DNA from: DATFVA01 sp963721075
Lineage (GTDB): Bacteria; Bacteroidota; Ignavibacteria; Ignavibacteriales; Ignavibacteriaceae
Assembly (NCBI GenBank): GCA_963721075.1
Contig: CAVRHV010000014.1
Location: forward strand, 1-64,000
Direction of reading: 5' to 3'
Length of the DNA: 64,000 bases
Shown here in pieces: positions 17,570-26,041 of the stretch. Position numbers and translations under genes: made by a program. Under the pieces are notes generated by a model that saw only the letters and a program-made list of their open reading frames with translations, did not search any database and was not told the origin of the DNA. Positions within the stretch are counted from its first letter, which is position 1; each line of letters opens with the position of its first letter.

Positions 17570-17712
17570 AATGTAGTCCTTTCGTGTCGTAATTCAGGTC
17601 ATAATATAGTCCTTTATTTCGTCCACATCAAGGGTGCATTCAGACTTAAACTTCTAAAATCTAATAACTATTCCTGCTCGTGTAAGCTCCCGGCAAGCCG
17701 TAAGTATCAAAG

Positions 17713-17739
17713 GGAGCAGCGAAACTATGTCGCTGCTCC
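17713..17739 (-). terminator. Hairpin terminator after the C1 peptidase gene
   Basis: GGAGCAGCG (17713-17721) and CGCTGCTCC (17731-17739) form a perfect nine-base-pair stem with a nine-base loop, 19 bases after the peptidase stop on the minus strand, followed by a modest T-rich run on that strand. Confidence 0.65.
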
Positions 17740-17758
17740 TTAAAGAAAAATGTTATTG

Positions 17759-18997
17759 TTATTTCTGGGTTACCTGGAATTTTGCGAGGAGGTTTTTAAC
17801 CGCGTCTTTGTGAACCAGGAAGTCCATCATCTTCAGTTTTACGTAGTCTTCCCTGAAGAAGTAATAGCCCTTGGGATCCAGGTTTCTTGAGCCCGAACCG
17901 GAATCTTTAATCAGGTACCACATTACACCATCTTTGTTAGTGTAGCCTACCATATGAATTCCGTGATCGTCGGTTGTAGTTTTGTTGTTGAACCTGAATT
18001 CTCTTGCGTTCTCATCGATGTACTGAGCAGGAATATCGAACGACGGCACGATTGCAACTTTATGCCATGCATCGTAACCGGGTTCTGATACGTCTCCGCC
18101 TATGGACATCGTGTAGCCGTTCTTTATAGCACTGTTGAGTGCATCCATAAAATCATTGAGCGGAACGTTGTAGTAGTCGGCGTTGTGCCACCAGTTGTCC
18201 GGCACTTCATATTCTACCTGCTGCCAGTAAGGCTTCTGCATATATGAAAGTACGTCAACATAATCATCAGGATTGAGTTTCAGGTAATCTGAAAGGTATT
18301 CCTTTGGTGTGTATGTTTTGCCTTCAACTGTAACCTGTGTAGGAGGAACGCCGAGGTAATGGTTCAAAATCGATTTAATAACTCTTACAACTTCATCCTC
18401 ATCCCATGCATTGGTTTCCTTCACATTGTTGAGGTAGGTCCTCATTTCCTCGATCATCAGACTGTGATCAGGGAATTTCTGATCGGGAAGCATACGACCA
18501 TAACTTTCTTCAGGAACGGCACCGTACATCTTATAAATTCTCTTAACGGCGTTGGCTTCGGATCCTTCATCAAAGAGTGAGTTTCCGCGTTCTTTAACAA
18601 ATCCTTTAGCTTTCTCAACATACTCCCAGTAAACGGTGAATATTTCGGAGAGTTTAACTTTCTTGTGCTGCTGGCGGTAAACTTCAGATTCGAAGAATGA
18701 AGTTGTTGAGAATGACCAGCAGGTTCCTGTCTGCCCCTGTGACACTGGATCGTTGTACCAGTATCTGGTGAATTCATCGATTGATTTGGGAGCATTGAGA
18801 TTGCTCATATCAACCCTGAATTGCTTTTTCTCTTTCTTTTCGGGATTGTTGTATTCTTTAACGGCTTGTTTGATCTCATCGTAGAATCCTTTTCTAGGTT
18901 CTACAAAGATCCCCTTATCCTTTTCAACCTGAGCCAATGTACTTACAAAAGGAGCAGAGAACATCAGGCAGGTTAAAATAAGAATTGAGTATTTCAT
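17759..18997 (-). CDS. Exported C1-family (bleomycin hydrolase-like) cysteine peptidase
   Basis: The 412-residue protein has a signal peptide (MKYSILILTCLMFSAPFVST) and a papain/aminopeptidase-C fold. The oxyanion Gln and catalytic Cys93 are in SQGQTGTCWSFST and the catalytic His in DDHGIHMVGY. At the third catalytic position, usually Asn in NSWG, the sequence reads IKDSGSGS, so Asp replaces Asn. That change may be lineage-specific and need not abolish activity. The length and long insertions match PepC/bleomycin hydrolase rather than plain papain. It stands alone with its own terminator and should act in the periplasm or outside the cell. Substrate unknown. Confidence 0.88.
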   Translation of the reverse strand: MKYSILILTCLMFSAPFVSTLAQVEKDKGIFVEPRKGFYDEIKQAVKEYNNPEKKEKKQFRVDMSNLNAPKSIDEFTRYWYNDPVSQGQTGTCWSFSTTSFFESEVYRQQHKKVKLSEIFTVYWEYVEKAKGFVKERGNSLFDEGSEANAVKRIYKMYGAVPEESYGRMLPDQKFPDHSLMIEEMRTYLNNVKETNAWDEDEVVRVIKSILNHYLGVPPTQVTVEGKTYTPKEYLSDYLKLNPDDYVDVLSYMQKPYWQQVEYEVPDNWWHNADYYNVPLNDFMDALNSAIKNGYTMSIGGDVSEPGYDAWHKVAIVPSFDIPAQYIDENAREFRFNNKTTTDDHGIHMVGYTNKDGVMWYLIKDSGSGSRNLDPKGYYFFREDYVKLKMMDFLVHKDAVKNLLAKFQVTQK

Positions 18998-19125
18998 TGG
19001 TGTGTCCTTACTACAATATTGAACAGAAAAATTAACGATAAAATTTAGTCAAAATCAGAATCATTTTTAAGCCAAAAAGTTAAAAATGGCTGAAGCCGGG
19101 GATGAGCGGGATATACAGTCTATGT

Positions 19126-19216
19126 CCGTTGACTAAAGTCAACGGTAATATTGCCGTCGGTTTCACTTTGCCGTCGGTTTTAACCGACGGATAAAATAGT
19201 CTCAACCGACGGCAAT
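19126..19216. repeat. Nested palindromic (REP-like) intergenic element
   Basis: Three stems are visible: CCGTTGACTAAAGTCAACGG (19126-19145, nine-base arms), CCGTCGGTTTTAACCGACGG (19171-19190, nine-base arms) and an outer pair ATTGCCGTCGGTT (19150-19162) with AACCGACGGCAAT (19204-19216). All share the CCGTYG core, so the element could fold into a branched hairpin. It lies between the starts of one gene and the end of another and may be a mobile REP-like element or act on transcript ends. Confidence 0.8.
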
Positions 19217-19219
19217 AAA

Positions 19220-19432
19220 TTAATAAGAGATGTCGCTGACTTCAATCAGTTCCGCTTCCTGGTCTTTAGCCTTGAGGAACTCAACGAACTCAGGATTGAA
19301 ATATTTCTGATGATTTCTTTCGTACTCTCTCAATAGGTTCTCAAGCTCCTTGTGGGGAAGCGATGATTTCATATAATTGAGACGTTCTTTGTCATCAAAA
19401 ATTTTGTAGTAGAAGATTTGTTTGTCTGTCAT
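19220..19432 (-). CDS. Small hypothetical protein
   Basis: I choose the ATG at 19432, which has AGGTGAG eight bases upstream; the in-frame GTG at 19444 overlaps that site. The 70-residue product (MTDKQIFYYKIFDDKERLNY) is charged, rich in Lys, Glu and Tyr, with a predicted helix in ELENLLREYERNHQKYF. No signal or membrane segment. It follows the acyl-CoA dehydrogenase gene by 29 bases on the same strand, so it may be the last gene of the ETF operon. Family not recognised. Confidence 0.6.
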   Translation of the reverse strand: MTDKQIFYYKIFDDKERLNYMKSSLPHKELENLLREYERNHQKYFNPEFVEFLKAKDQEAELIEVSDISY

Positions 19433-19461
19433 TTTGTATCTCACCTGTTATTGGTTCAATT

Positions 19462-21183
19462 TTAAGCTAAAATTCTTTCCGCGTGAAGTATATCGTTGAA
19501 TAAACCATCTTTAATTGATTCTGCATTCTTCCTTGCGTTGGCAAGTGAATATAAGATATACCTGTTAGCCGTAAAAACTTTCTCAGGTTCAATCTCCGCC
19601 TGATCGAGCAGAAGGTAACCTACAACGAGGTAGGTGTAAAGTTCAAGCAGATCTTTTGCCGCTACATCCTGGAATGCCGGATCTTTTTTGTCGGCTACGT
19701 ATTTCAGACAGTCTTTCAGGATCTCTCTGATTTCTATTAAGTGAAAACGAAGCGGGTCAACGCCTCCTTTGTATTCTTTCTTTTCCTTCTCATTGAATCT
19801 GTAGCCAAGCACATCGTTTATTACTCCCCCTATGGCCGCAACAACCTGCAGCTGCGAGGTACCTTCGTAAATATTCGTGATCCTGGCGTCTCTTGCCAGC
19901 CGCTCTATCTTAAATTCTTTCATATAGCCTGTGCCGCCATGTATCTGCAGGGCATCGTAGGTAATTTTGTTGGCCGACTCAGTAAGCACCAGCTTGCACA
20001 TCGGGGTAAGGAGGTTCGTTTCTTTTATAAGCTGCTTAAGTCTGAAGTTTTCTTCCTGAGTGCTTTTTCCTTCCTCTTTCATCTTTTCGATCTGCATTTC
20101 AAGCACTTCTTTTCTGTCGACGCTTTTAGCGGCTTCGTAAAGCAGGGCGCGATTGGCTTCAATAAGAGTTCTCATATCAATTAAAATATTTGAAACGACA
20201 GGGATGTTGATGATAGGCTTACCGAACTGCTCTCTTTCGCGGGCATACTTAACTGCCATTTCATAGGCTGCCTGTGAGATTCCCATTGCCTGGGCGGAAA
20301 CTCCCATTCTTGCGCGGAACATCAGTTCGAATACGTATTTTATCAGTCCGAATCTCCTTGTTCCTATAAGCTGTGCGGGTGTATCGTTAAACTGAAGTTC
20401 ACAGGTAGGGGAGCCGTGGATGCCGAGCTTATGCTCAATCCTTCTTACTCTTACTGTTTCATCTCCGTAGCAGACGAACATACTTAAGCCGCGGCCGTCC
20501 TTTGTGCCCGGTTCGGTTCTGGCAAGTACAAGCAGTATATCGCCGTTTCCGTTCGTTATAAATCTTTTAACACCTTTAAGGAACCATTGTCCTTTTTCAT
20601 TCTGGTAGGCATGAAGCTTTACCGCCTGAAGGTCGGAGCCTGCATCCGGTTCGGTAAGTGCCATTGCTCCGGTATATTTTCCTGAGCAGAAGCCGGGGAG
20701 AAATTCCTGACGCTGATCCTCATTCCCGAATTTCCTGATCGTATCGGCAATGTCCTGCAGTCCGAACAGGTTCATCAGAGATGCATCGGCGCGGGAGACA
20801 ATTTCAATTGACATTATGTATATCATAAAAGGAGAATTCAGTCCGCCGTACTTCCTGGGGAAGATCAGTCCCATAAGATCGGCCTGCGACAATCTTTTCA
20901 GGTTCTCCTGAGTTCCTTTAGCGTAGCTTACTTTACCGTCATTAAGTACAGCACCTTCTTCATCAACATCGGCAGCGCGCTCTGCAATAAAATTACCGGC
21001 AATGTCGCCTGCGATCTCAAGGAGCTTCCTGTAATTTTCAACTGCGTCATCATAGTCGACCGGTGCATAACGGAATTCCTTCGCCTGCGTGTAATCGTCT
21101 TCGAGGACATCAACGATATCCTGTATATTCAGATTATTAAAATGGAATTGCAGATCGCTGTTCTCGGTGAAATAGTTTGGCAT
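19462..21183 (-). CDS. Acyl-CoA dehydrogenase family protein
   Basis: The 573-residue protein has acyl-CoA dehydrogenase signatures: ALTEPDAGSD with LKGVKRFITNG in the FAD and substrate region, IHGSPTCELQF, REQFGKPI, and QIHGGTGYMKEFKIERLARD followed by IYEGTSQLQ, which carries the usual catalytic-base Glu. About 150 extra C-terminal residues form helices beyond the standard 380-residue fold. It lies ten bases after etfA, so electrons from its FAD should pass to the encoded ETF. The substrate, a fatty or branched acyl-CoA, cannot be inferred. Confidence 0.9.
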   Translation of the reverse strand: MPNYFTENSDLQFHFNNLNIQDIVDVLEDDYTQAKEFRYAPVDYDDAVENYRKLLEIAGDIAGNFIAERAADVDEEGAVLNDGKVSYAKGTQENLKRLSQADLMGLIFPRKYGGLNSPFMIYIMSIEIVSRADASLMNLFGLQDIADTIRKFGNEDQRQEFLPGFCSGKYTGAMALTEPDAGSDLQAVKLHAYQNEKGQWFLKGVKRFITNGNGDILLVLARTEPGTKDGRGLSMFVCYGDETVRVRRIEHKLGIHGSPTCELQFNDTPAQLIGTRRFGLIKYVFELMFRARMGVSAQAMGISQAAYEMAVKYAREREQFGKPIINIPVVSNILIDMRTLIEANRALLYEAAKSVDRKEVLEMQIEKMKEEGKSTQEENFRLKQLIKETNLLTPMCKLVLTESANKITYDALQIHGGTGYMKEFKIERLARDARITNIYEGTSQLQVVAAIGGVINDVLGYRFNEKEKKEYKGGVDPLRFHLIEIREILKDCLKYVADKKDPAFQDVAAKDLLELYTYLVVGYLLLDQAEIEPEKVFTANRYILYSLANARKNAESIKDGLFNDILHAERILA

Positions 21184-21192
21184 AGTAAAACC

Positions 21193-22209
21193 TTACTTCA
21201 ATTTATTTTTATATGCTTCAATGAAAGCGGGAATAACTTCGGTCGCGTCGCCGACAATCCCGTAATGACTTATATCGAATATCGGCGCTTCGGGATCGGT
21301 GTTTATTGCGATGATCTTCTGCGACTCCTGCATACCTGCCCTGTGCTGGATCGCTCCCGAAATCCCTACCGCGATATAAAGCTTGGGACGAACGGTAACG
21401 CCTGTCTGTCCTACCTGCCTGTCGGGCGTAACAAAACCCGCATCAACAGCAGCACGGCTTCCGGCAATCTCGGCGCCGATTGTATGCGCCAGTTCTTCAA
21501 TCAGCTTGAAGTTTTCTTTCGTACCCAGTCCGTAGCCTCCTGCAACAATTATCGGCGATGCCTTCAGGTTTACCCTATTCTCTTCACGGTGCTGCTCGAT
21601 TATTCTTACAAGCTCGTCAGCAGGATCGGGTGTGAAGTCAACTTTCGTTATTTTTTCGGGATTAGGCTTCTGAAGGGGAGTAAGTTCCATCACGCCTTCC
21701 CTTACAGTAGCCATCTGAACCGGTACATCGGGAGTAATAATTGTGGCAATAATGTTCCCGCCGAAAGCAGGACGTATCTGCAGAAGAAGCTTCGGAAAGT
21801 TTTCCTTCAGGTATGTTACATCTGATATCTGCAGATCAGTACAATCGGCCGTCAGACCGCTTTTCGTATGAGAGGCAACTCTCGGTGCAAGGTCACGGCC
21901 GATTACAGTGGCTCCAAATAAAACTATTCTCGGGGTGTTCTCTTCAATAAGCTTTGTTAAAATCCGGCTGTAAGGAATCGTTCTGAAATACTTAAGCGAC
22001 GGATGGTCAACCAGCAGCGCTTCATCGGCACCGTAACGGAAGGTTTCCTTTGCAATTCCTTCTGCTTTATCACCGATCACGACGGCCTTAACTACCGCAT
22101 CCATTGTTCCTGCCAGCTTGTGGGCCTTGCATAGAAGCTCAAAGCTCACGTCGGCCGGTTTGCCGTCACGTTGTTCAACAAAAACCCAGACTTCATTCGA
22201 AAATTTCAT
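21193..22209 (-). CDS. etfA: Electron transfer flavoprotein alpha subunit
   Basis: The 338-residue protein has the ETF alpha layout: an N-terminal ETF domain (VWVFVEQRDGKPADVSFELL, DLAPRVASHTKSGLTADCTD) and the C-terminal FAD-binding domain. The latter reads GGYGLGTKENFKLIEELA, AGSRAAVDAGF, QVGQTGVTVRPKLYIAVGIS, QHRAGM and AINTDPEAPIF. It carries electrons from dehydrogenases to the quinone pool through ETF:quinone oxidoreductase. It lies between etfB (12 bases upstream) and the acyl-CoA dehydrogenase gene. Confidence 0.95.
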   Translation of the reverse strand: MKFSNEVWVFVEQRDGKPADVSFELLCKAHKLAGTMDAVVKAVVIGDKAEGIAKETFRYGADEALLVDHPSLKYFRTIPYSRILTKLIEENTPRIVLFGATVIGRDLAPRVASHTKSGLTADCTDLQISDVTYLKENFPKLLLQIRPAFGGNIIATIITPDVPVQMATVREGVMELTPLQKPNPEKITKVDFTPDPADELVRIIEQHREENRVNLKASPIIVAGGYGLGTKENFKLIEELAHTIGAEIAGSRAAVDAGFVTPDRQVGQTGVTVRPKLYIAVGISGAIQHRAGMQESQKIIAINTDPEAPIFDISHYGIVGDATEVIPAFIEAYKNKLK

Positions 22210-22221
22210 ATGATGATTCCT

Positions 22222-23109
22222 TTAACCAAAAATATGATCTGTCATTAGTTGTTCTATCAGTCCCGACAAAGCTGTCTTTGTAGGCTCAACCTTTGTCTGA
22301 TTTCCTCCCGCCAGAACAACCGATTCAACCTTAAATACTTTAGTGGGAGAACCCTTAATACCGCAGCGTTCGGCGTCGACATCAAGGTCGTCGGTGGTGA
22401 GTGTTTTTATCAGCAGTTCTTTTTCCTCATATTCATGCACCAGCTTATCGATATACAGCAATGAATTATCTTCAGTCATTTTCTCAAGATCCATAAGCGA
22501 TTTTGCACCCTTGAAAGCCATAACGCGTTTGGCGCTGAAAGGGCGGGGATCAACAGCATCTTTAACTACTGTAATAAGCACAGGCATCGAACTTTCAACT
22601 ATCTCATAACCGCCGTCGATCTTACGTTTAATCACTATTGCGTCGCGTTTAACATCTATCAGCTCTTCTGCATAGGTGATCTGGGGGATCCCGAGCTTCT
22701 CGGCTGTCTGAGGTCCCACCTGTGCGGTATCACCGTCAATTGCCTGCCTTCCGGCAAAAATGAAATTGTAATTCCCGATCTTTTTTACTGCCTCGGAAAG
22801 TACGTAGGATGTTGCAAGCGTATCGGCACCGGCAAATTTCCTGTCGGTTATCAGGTAAGCTTCATCTGCACCCATGTAGAGACATTCGCGGAGAGTATCG
22901 GAGGCGCGCGGGGGTCCCATTGTTACGGCAGTTACTTTTCCGCCGAACTTCTCTTTTATCTGCAGGGCAAGTTCAAGGGCTACTTTATCTTCAAAATTAA
23001 ATATGGCGGGCAGCTTTGAACGGTTAACGGTTCCGTCATCTTTCATTACCTTCCCGGAGATGTTTGCGGTGTCCGGGACCTGTTTAACCAGGACTATGGA
23101 ATTGTACAT
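22222..23109 (-). CDS. etfB: Electron transfer flavoprotein beta subunit
   Basis: The 295-residue protein carries the ETF beta core: VLVKQVPDT at the N-terminus, FNFEDKVALELALQIKEKFG, MGPPRASDTLRECLYMGADEAYL and AGRQAIDGDTAQVGPQTAE with the AMP-binding loop, then PVLITVVKDAVDPRPFSAK. It is about 35 residues longer than many ETF beta proteins. It is the first gene of the etfB-etfA-acyl-CoA dehydrogenase operon. Confidence 0.95.
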   Translation of the reverse strand: MYNSIVLVKQVPDTANISGKVMKDDGTVNRSKLPAIFNFEDKVALELALQIKEKFGGKVTAVTMGPPRASDTLRECLYMGADEAYLITDRKFAGADTLATSYVLSEAVKKIGNYNFIFAGRQAIDGDTAQVGPQTAEKLGIPQITYAEELIDVKRDAIVIKRKIDGGYEIVESSMPVLITVVKDAVDPRPFSAKRVMAFKGAKSLMDLEKMTEDNSLLYIDKLVHEYEEKELLIKTLTTDDLDVDAERCGIKGSPTKVFKVESVVLAGGNQTKVEPTKTALSGLIEQLMTDHIFG

Positions 23110-23413
23110 AAATCCCTTCCGATTTTATTATGCGATACGAGGCAATTGCCAGAATTGAATCTGCAGGACAAATAACATTCCAGAATGGATTTATAAACGA
23201 TAAATTGCATTTTCGCCTCTTTACAGGGGGCAGTTGCCATAAATTAGAAAGGGAAATTTTCGTTATTCTAAATATTGAGAAGAGGGAGGGAAAATTGGAA
23301 ATTGAAGATTGAAGATTGAAAATTGAAAATTTAGTACAAATCATGGGACATCTAATTAAAAATTCATTGGGATTTTACTTATTTTTAAGCTATTCAAAAA
23401 TTGAAATATTTAT
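23110..23413. other. Intergenic region with low-complexity ATTGAAG repeats
   Basis: This divergent gap between etfB and the PAP2 gene should contain both promoters, but I find no confident match. Bases 23295-23331 are a run of near-identical seven- to eight-base units (ATTGAAG, ATTGAAG, ATTGAAA, ATTGAAA). Confidence 0.6.
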
Positions 23414-24127
23414 ATGAGTGCTGTAGAGCGGGAAAACAGGAAGAACAGGAAATACAAGAAGTATGCTGCTTATTCCATAATCATTTTATGTCTTTACATA
23501 TTTTTCCTTTGTACAAACGGTTTTGTTGCCGAAATAACGGGTAATTACAAAACTCTGTTATTCGACTGGCTGGGAAAAACCAATAAATGGAGCGGTTCTT
23601 ACGGATCGGAATCCCTGGTTGGAAGTATGGATGTATTGTCTTCTTTCGCCAGCAGGTTATTTGTTTCTTTATTCTCAGTTTTTTTCGGCGGATATCTTTT
23701 TATCCGGAAAAAATACAGAACGCTCTATACGTATTTCTTTGTCGTAATCGGGGCGGGCTTTTTTCATGTATTCCTGAAAAATTACTTCGGCGGAGAGCCA
23801 TGGAATAACTGGTTTAATCTGTTTGACATAGACGACAAATCCTTTCCCAGCGGCCACGCTTTAATGTCGGTTGTATTTTATTTTACAATGGCACGATTCA
23901 TTTACCGGGCCAAACCGGAGAGAAAAATAAATCATTATGTAACGACGATTGCTTTTTTACTAAGCATCGCTATAGGTATTGCGCAGATAATCAGGGGAGC
24001 TCATTCACCAAATGATATAATTGCGGGATGGTCGATGGGATTTGTATGGATATCAGCCGCCTGGCTGCTGGATCATTATATCAGAAAGCAGATTTATATC
24101 CGCCGTCATTCAGAAAAGGCCGAATAA
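23414..24127 (+). CDS. PAP2-family membrane phosphatase
   Basis: The 237-residue protein has about five transmembrane segments and the phosphatidic-acid phosphatase core: SFPSGHALMSVVFY for motif 2 and RGAHSPNDIIAGWSMG for motif 3. Motif 1 is divergent: after LKNYFGG comes EPW rather than the usual R-P. Members remove phosphate from lipid phosphates such as undecaprenyl pyrophosphate, phosphatidate or lipid A. The substrate here is unknown. It stands alone and converges on the archaemetzincin gene. Confidence 0.82.
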   Translation: MSAVERENRKNRKYKKYAAYSIIILCLYIFFLCTNGFVAEITGNYKTLLFDWLGKTNKWSGSYGSESLVGSMDVLSSFASRLFVSLFSVFFGGYLFIRKKYRTLYTYFFVVIGAGFFHVFLKNYFGGEPWNNWFNLFDIDDKSFPSGHALMSVVFYFTMARFIYRAKPERKINHYVTTIAFLLSIAIGIAQIIRGAHSPNDIIAGWSMGFVWISAAWLLDHYIRKQIYIRRHSEKAE

Positions 24128-24146
24128 TCAGAATCCCAATAAATTT

Positions 24147-24692
24147 TTAATTTCTCCTGAAATCGAATACACTCTGAAGCGTCCGTCTGCAGTCTTCACA
24201 GTAAACTCTTCCTTTAATATCTACCTCTTCAATCTCCGCGGATGCATGCATTACGCACTCCCAGTTGCTGCAGTGAAGCAGTCCGAAATTATGACCCAGC
24301 TCGTGAAGTATTTCTTTGATGGTCCTTTCAAACAGAAGTTCATCATCAGTTCTGCCGGTATAGAATTCTTCATGCAGTCTGCAGAGCGATACAATGGAAT
24401 GCTTGCCGTTAAGCTGAGCCTCGCCGAAGACATAAGTGAATACGGGAATATAAAGATCGAAATCAACAAGAATTACAACTTTTCCCTGAAGATGATCGGT
24501 ATGTTTCAGGGCATCTGCGATGATCTGGGTAGAATAGTACTGTCTGCGGTCGGAAGAATAAGCTTTTCTCAGATCCAGATTTAGGTCCACAATTTTGATA
24601 TCAACAAGCAGGATCTTTTTAAGTTCTCCGATAATTCTTTGCAGCAGTTCCTTATTCGAAAAATTGACAGGCGCTATACAAATGTCCCGCAT
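24147..24692 (-). CDS. amzA: Archaemetzincin-family zinc metalloprotease
   Basis: The 181-residue protein has the complete archaemetzincin motif: HELGHNFGLLHCSNWECVMH, then YCEDC about 17 residues later. The three His ligands and catalytic Glu bind catalytic zinc, and the four Cys form the second, structural zinc site that distinguishes archaemetzincins from other metzincins. The family is best known from archaea and vertebrates and is patchy in bacteria. Its ATG overlaps the sigma-54 regulator stop by one base (TAATG), so it is the last gene of the NrfD/two-component operon. Substrates unknown. Confidence 0.9.
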   Translation of the reverse strand: MRDICIAPVNFSNKELLQRIIGELKKILLVDIKIVDLNLDLRKAYSSDRRQYYSTQIIADALKHTDHLQGKVVILVDFDLYIPVFTYVFGEAQLNGKHSIVSLCRLHEEFYTGRTDDELLFERTIKEILHELGHNFGLLHCSNWECVMHASAEIEEVDIKGRVYCEDCRRTLQSVFDFRRN

Positions 24693-26041
24693 TACGGTTT
24701 TCTCTGAAGACCATATTTAGTTATTTTGTTATAGAGTGTCACCCTGTCAATTTTAAGGGCCTCGGCACTTTTTGAAATATTCCAGTTCATTTCGTTCAGC
24801 ACGAGAGCGATGTGTCTTTTTTCCATTGCGGCAATGCTCTTGTCATCTTTATCGTAATGATTATTGGAACTTACCTGGAAGGGGAGATCCTTAACATCGA
24901 TAACATTTGTCTTGCTCACAACCACTGCACGCTCAATGGCATTCTCAAGCTCGCGTACGTTTCCGGGCCAGTTGTACTTAACAAGGAAGTCCATCGCCTC
25001 GGAAGAAATAGTATCCTTCTTCTTATTCATAGCGGTGGAGAATTTTTTCAGGAAGTAATAGGCAAGAAGGGGAATATCCTCAATTCTCTCACGCAGCGGC
25101 GGAATAAGAATAGTGAAAACATCCAGTCTGTAATAAAGATCTTCTCTGAACTTGCCCTGTTTAACAAGATCTTCCAGAGGTTCGTTGGTGGCGGCAATTA
25201 CCCTGAAGTCGCTCTTTATAGATTCATTTCCGCCCACCCGGGTAAACTGCTTTGTTTCAATAACGCGGAGAAGTTCCACCTGCATTTTGGCAGAAACAGT
25301 ACCGATCTCATCGAGGAAAATCGTACCGCCGTTGGCCATCTCAAATTTGCCTTTACGCTTGTAGTGTGCTCCGGTGAAGGCGCCCTTCTCGTGTCCGAAT
25401 AGTTCGCTTTCTAGCAGCGACTCGGCCAGTGCTCCGCAGTTAACTGTGATGATAGGGAAATATTTTCTCTTGCTGTTTATATGGATGGCTTTGGCCACCA
25501 GCTCTTTACCCGTACCGCTGTCGCCTCTGATCATAACGGTTGTGTCCGTCTGGGAAACAGTATTGATTAGAGAGAAGATCTTCTTTATCTCTGCGCTCTC
25601 GCCAATCAGGTTATCGGGTTTTATAATCTCGTCGATATTCTCTTTGAGGGCATCGTTCTCCGACTTAAGTGTTTTCTGATTGAGCGCATTCTCAAGTATA
25701 TGAGAAAGTTCATCGGGATCGACAGGTTTGGTAATGTAATCATACGCTCCGTCTTTAAGTGCTTTAATGGCAGAGGGAACCGAAGCAAAGGCCGTAATGA
25801 GGATAACAATTACCGAAGGATCGAATTCTTTAACTTTCGTAAGAAGCTCAAGTCCGCTCATACCCGGCATCTTCATATCTACAAGCAGTATATCATACTT
25901 TCCTTTTTCAAAGTGCTTGAGTGCTATCTCACCACTGTCGGCTGTTTCAACATCATAGCCGTCTTCTTCAAACCAGTGTTTTAATGACTGCCGGACGATT
26001 AATTCGTCGTCGACTACTAATAGATTAGCTTTGGGTTTCAT
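24692..26041 (-). CDS. Sigma-54-dependent NtrC-type response regulator
   Basis: The 449-residue protein has a receiver domain with DDE pocket and phosphoacceptor Asp55 in LLVDMKMPG, an AAA+ activator domain with Walker A GDSGTGKE, the sigma-54 contact loop GAFTGA and GTIFLDEIG. A C-terminal Fis-type helix-turn-helix (NWNISKSAEALKIDRVTLYN) ends the protein. Its start overlaps the end of the cognate kinase gene by 17 bases. It is the natural activator of the sigma-54 promoter found at 31139-31152 and the likely ligand of the GTTGA-N5-TCAAY sites; that link is inference from position. Confidence 0.95.
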   Translation of the reverse strand: MKPKANLLVVDDELIVRQSLKHWFEEDGYDVETADSGEIALKHFEKGKYDILLVDMKMPGMSGLELLTKVKEFDPSVIVILITAFASVPSAIKALKDGAYDYITKPVDPDELSHILENALNQKTLKSENDALKENIDEIIKPDNLIGESAEIKKIFSLINTVSQTDTTVMIRGDSGTGKELVAKAIHINSKRKYFPIITVNCGALAESLLESELFGHEKGAFTGAHYKRKGKFEMANGGTIFLDEIGTVSAKMQVELLRVIETKQFTRVGGNESIKSDFRVIAATNEPLEDLVKQGKFREDLYYRLDVFTILIPPLRERIEDIPLLAYYFLKKFSTAMNKKKDTISSEAMDFLVKYNWPGNVRELENAIERAVVVSKTNVIDVKDLPFQVSSNNHYDKDDKSIAAMEKRHIALVLNEMNWNISKSAEALKIDRVTLYNKITKYGLQRKP

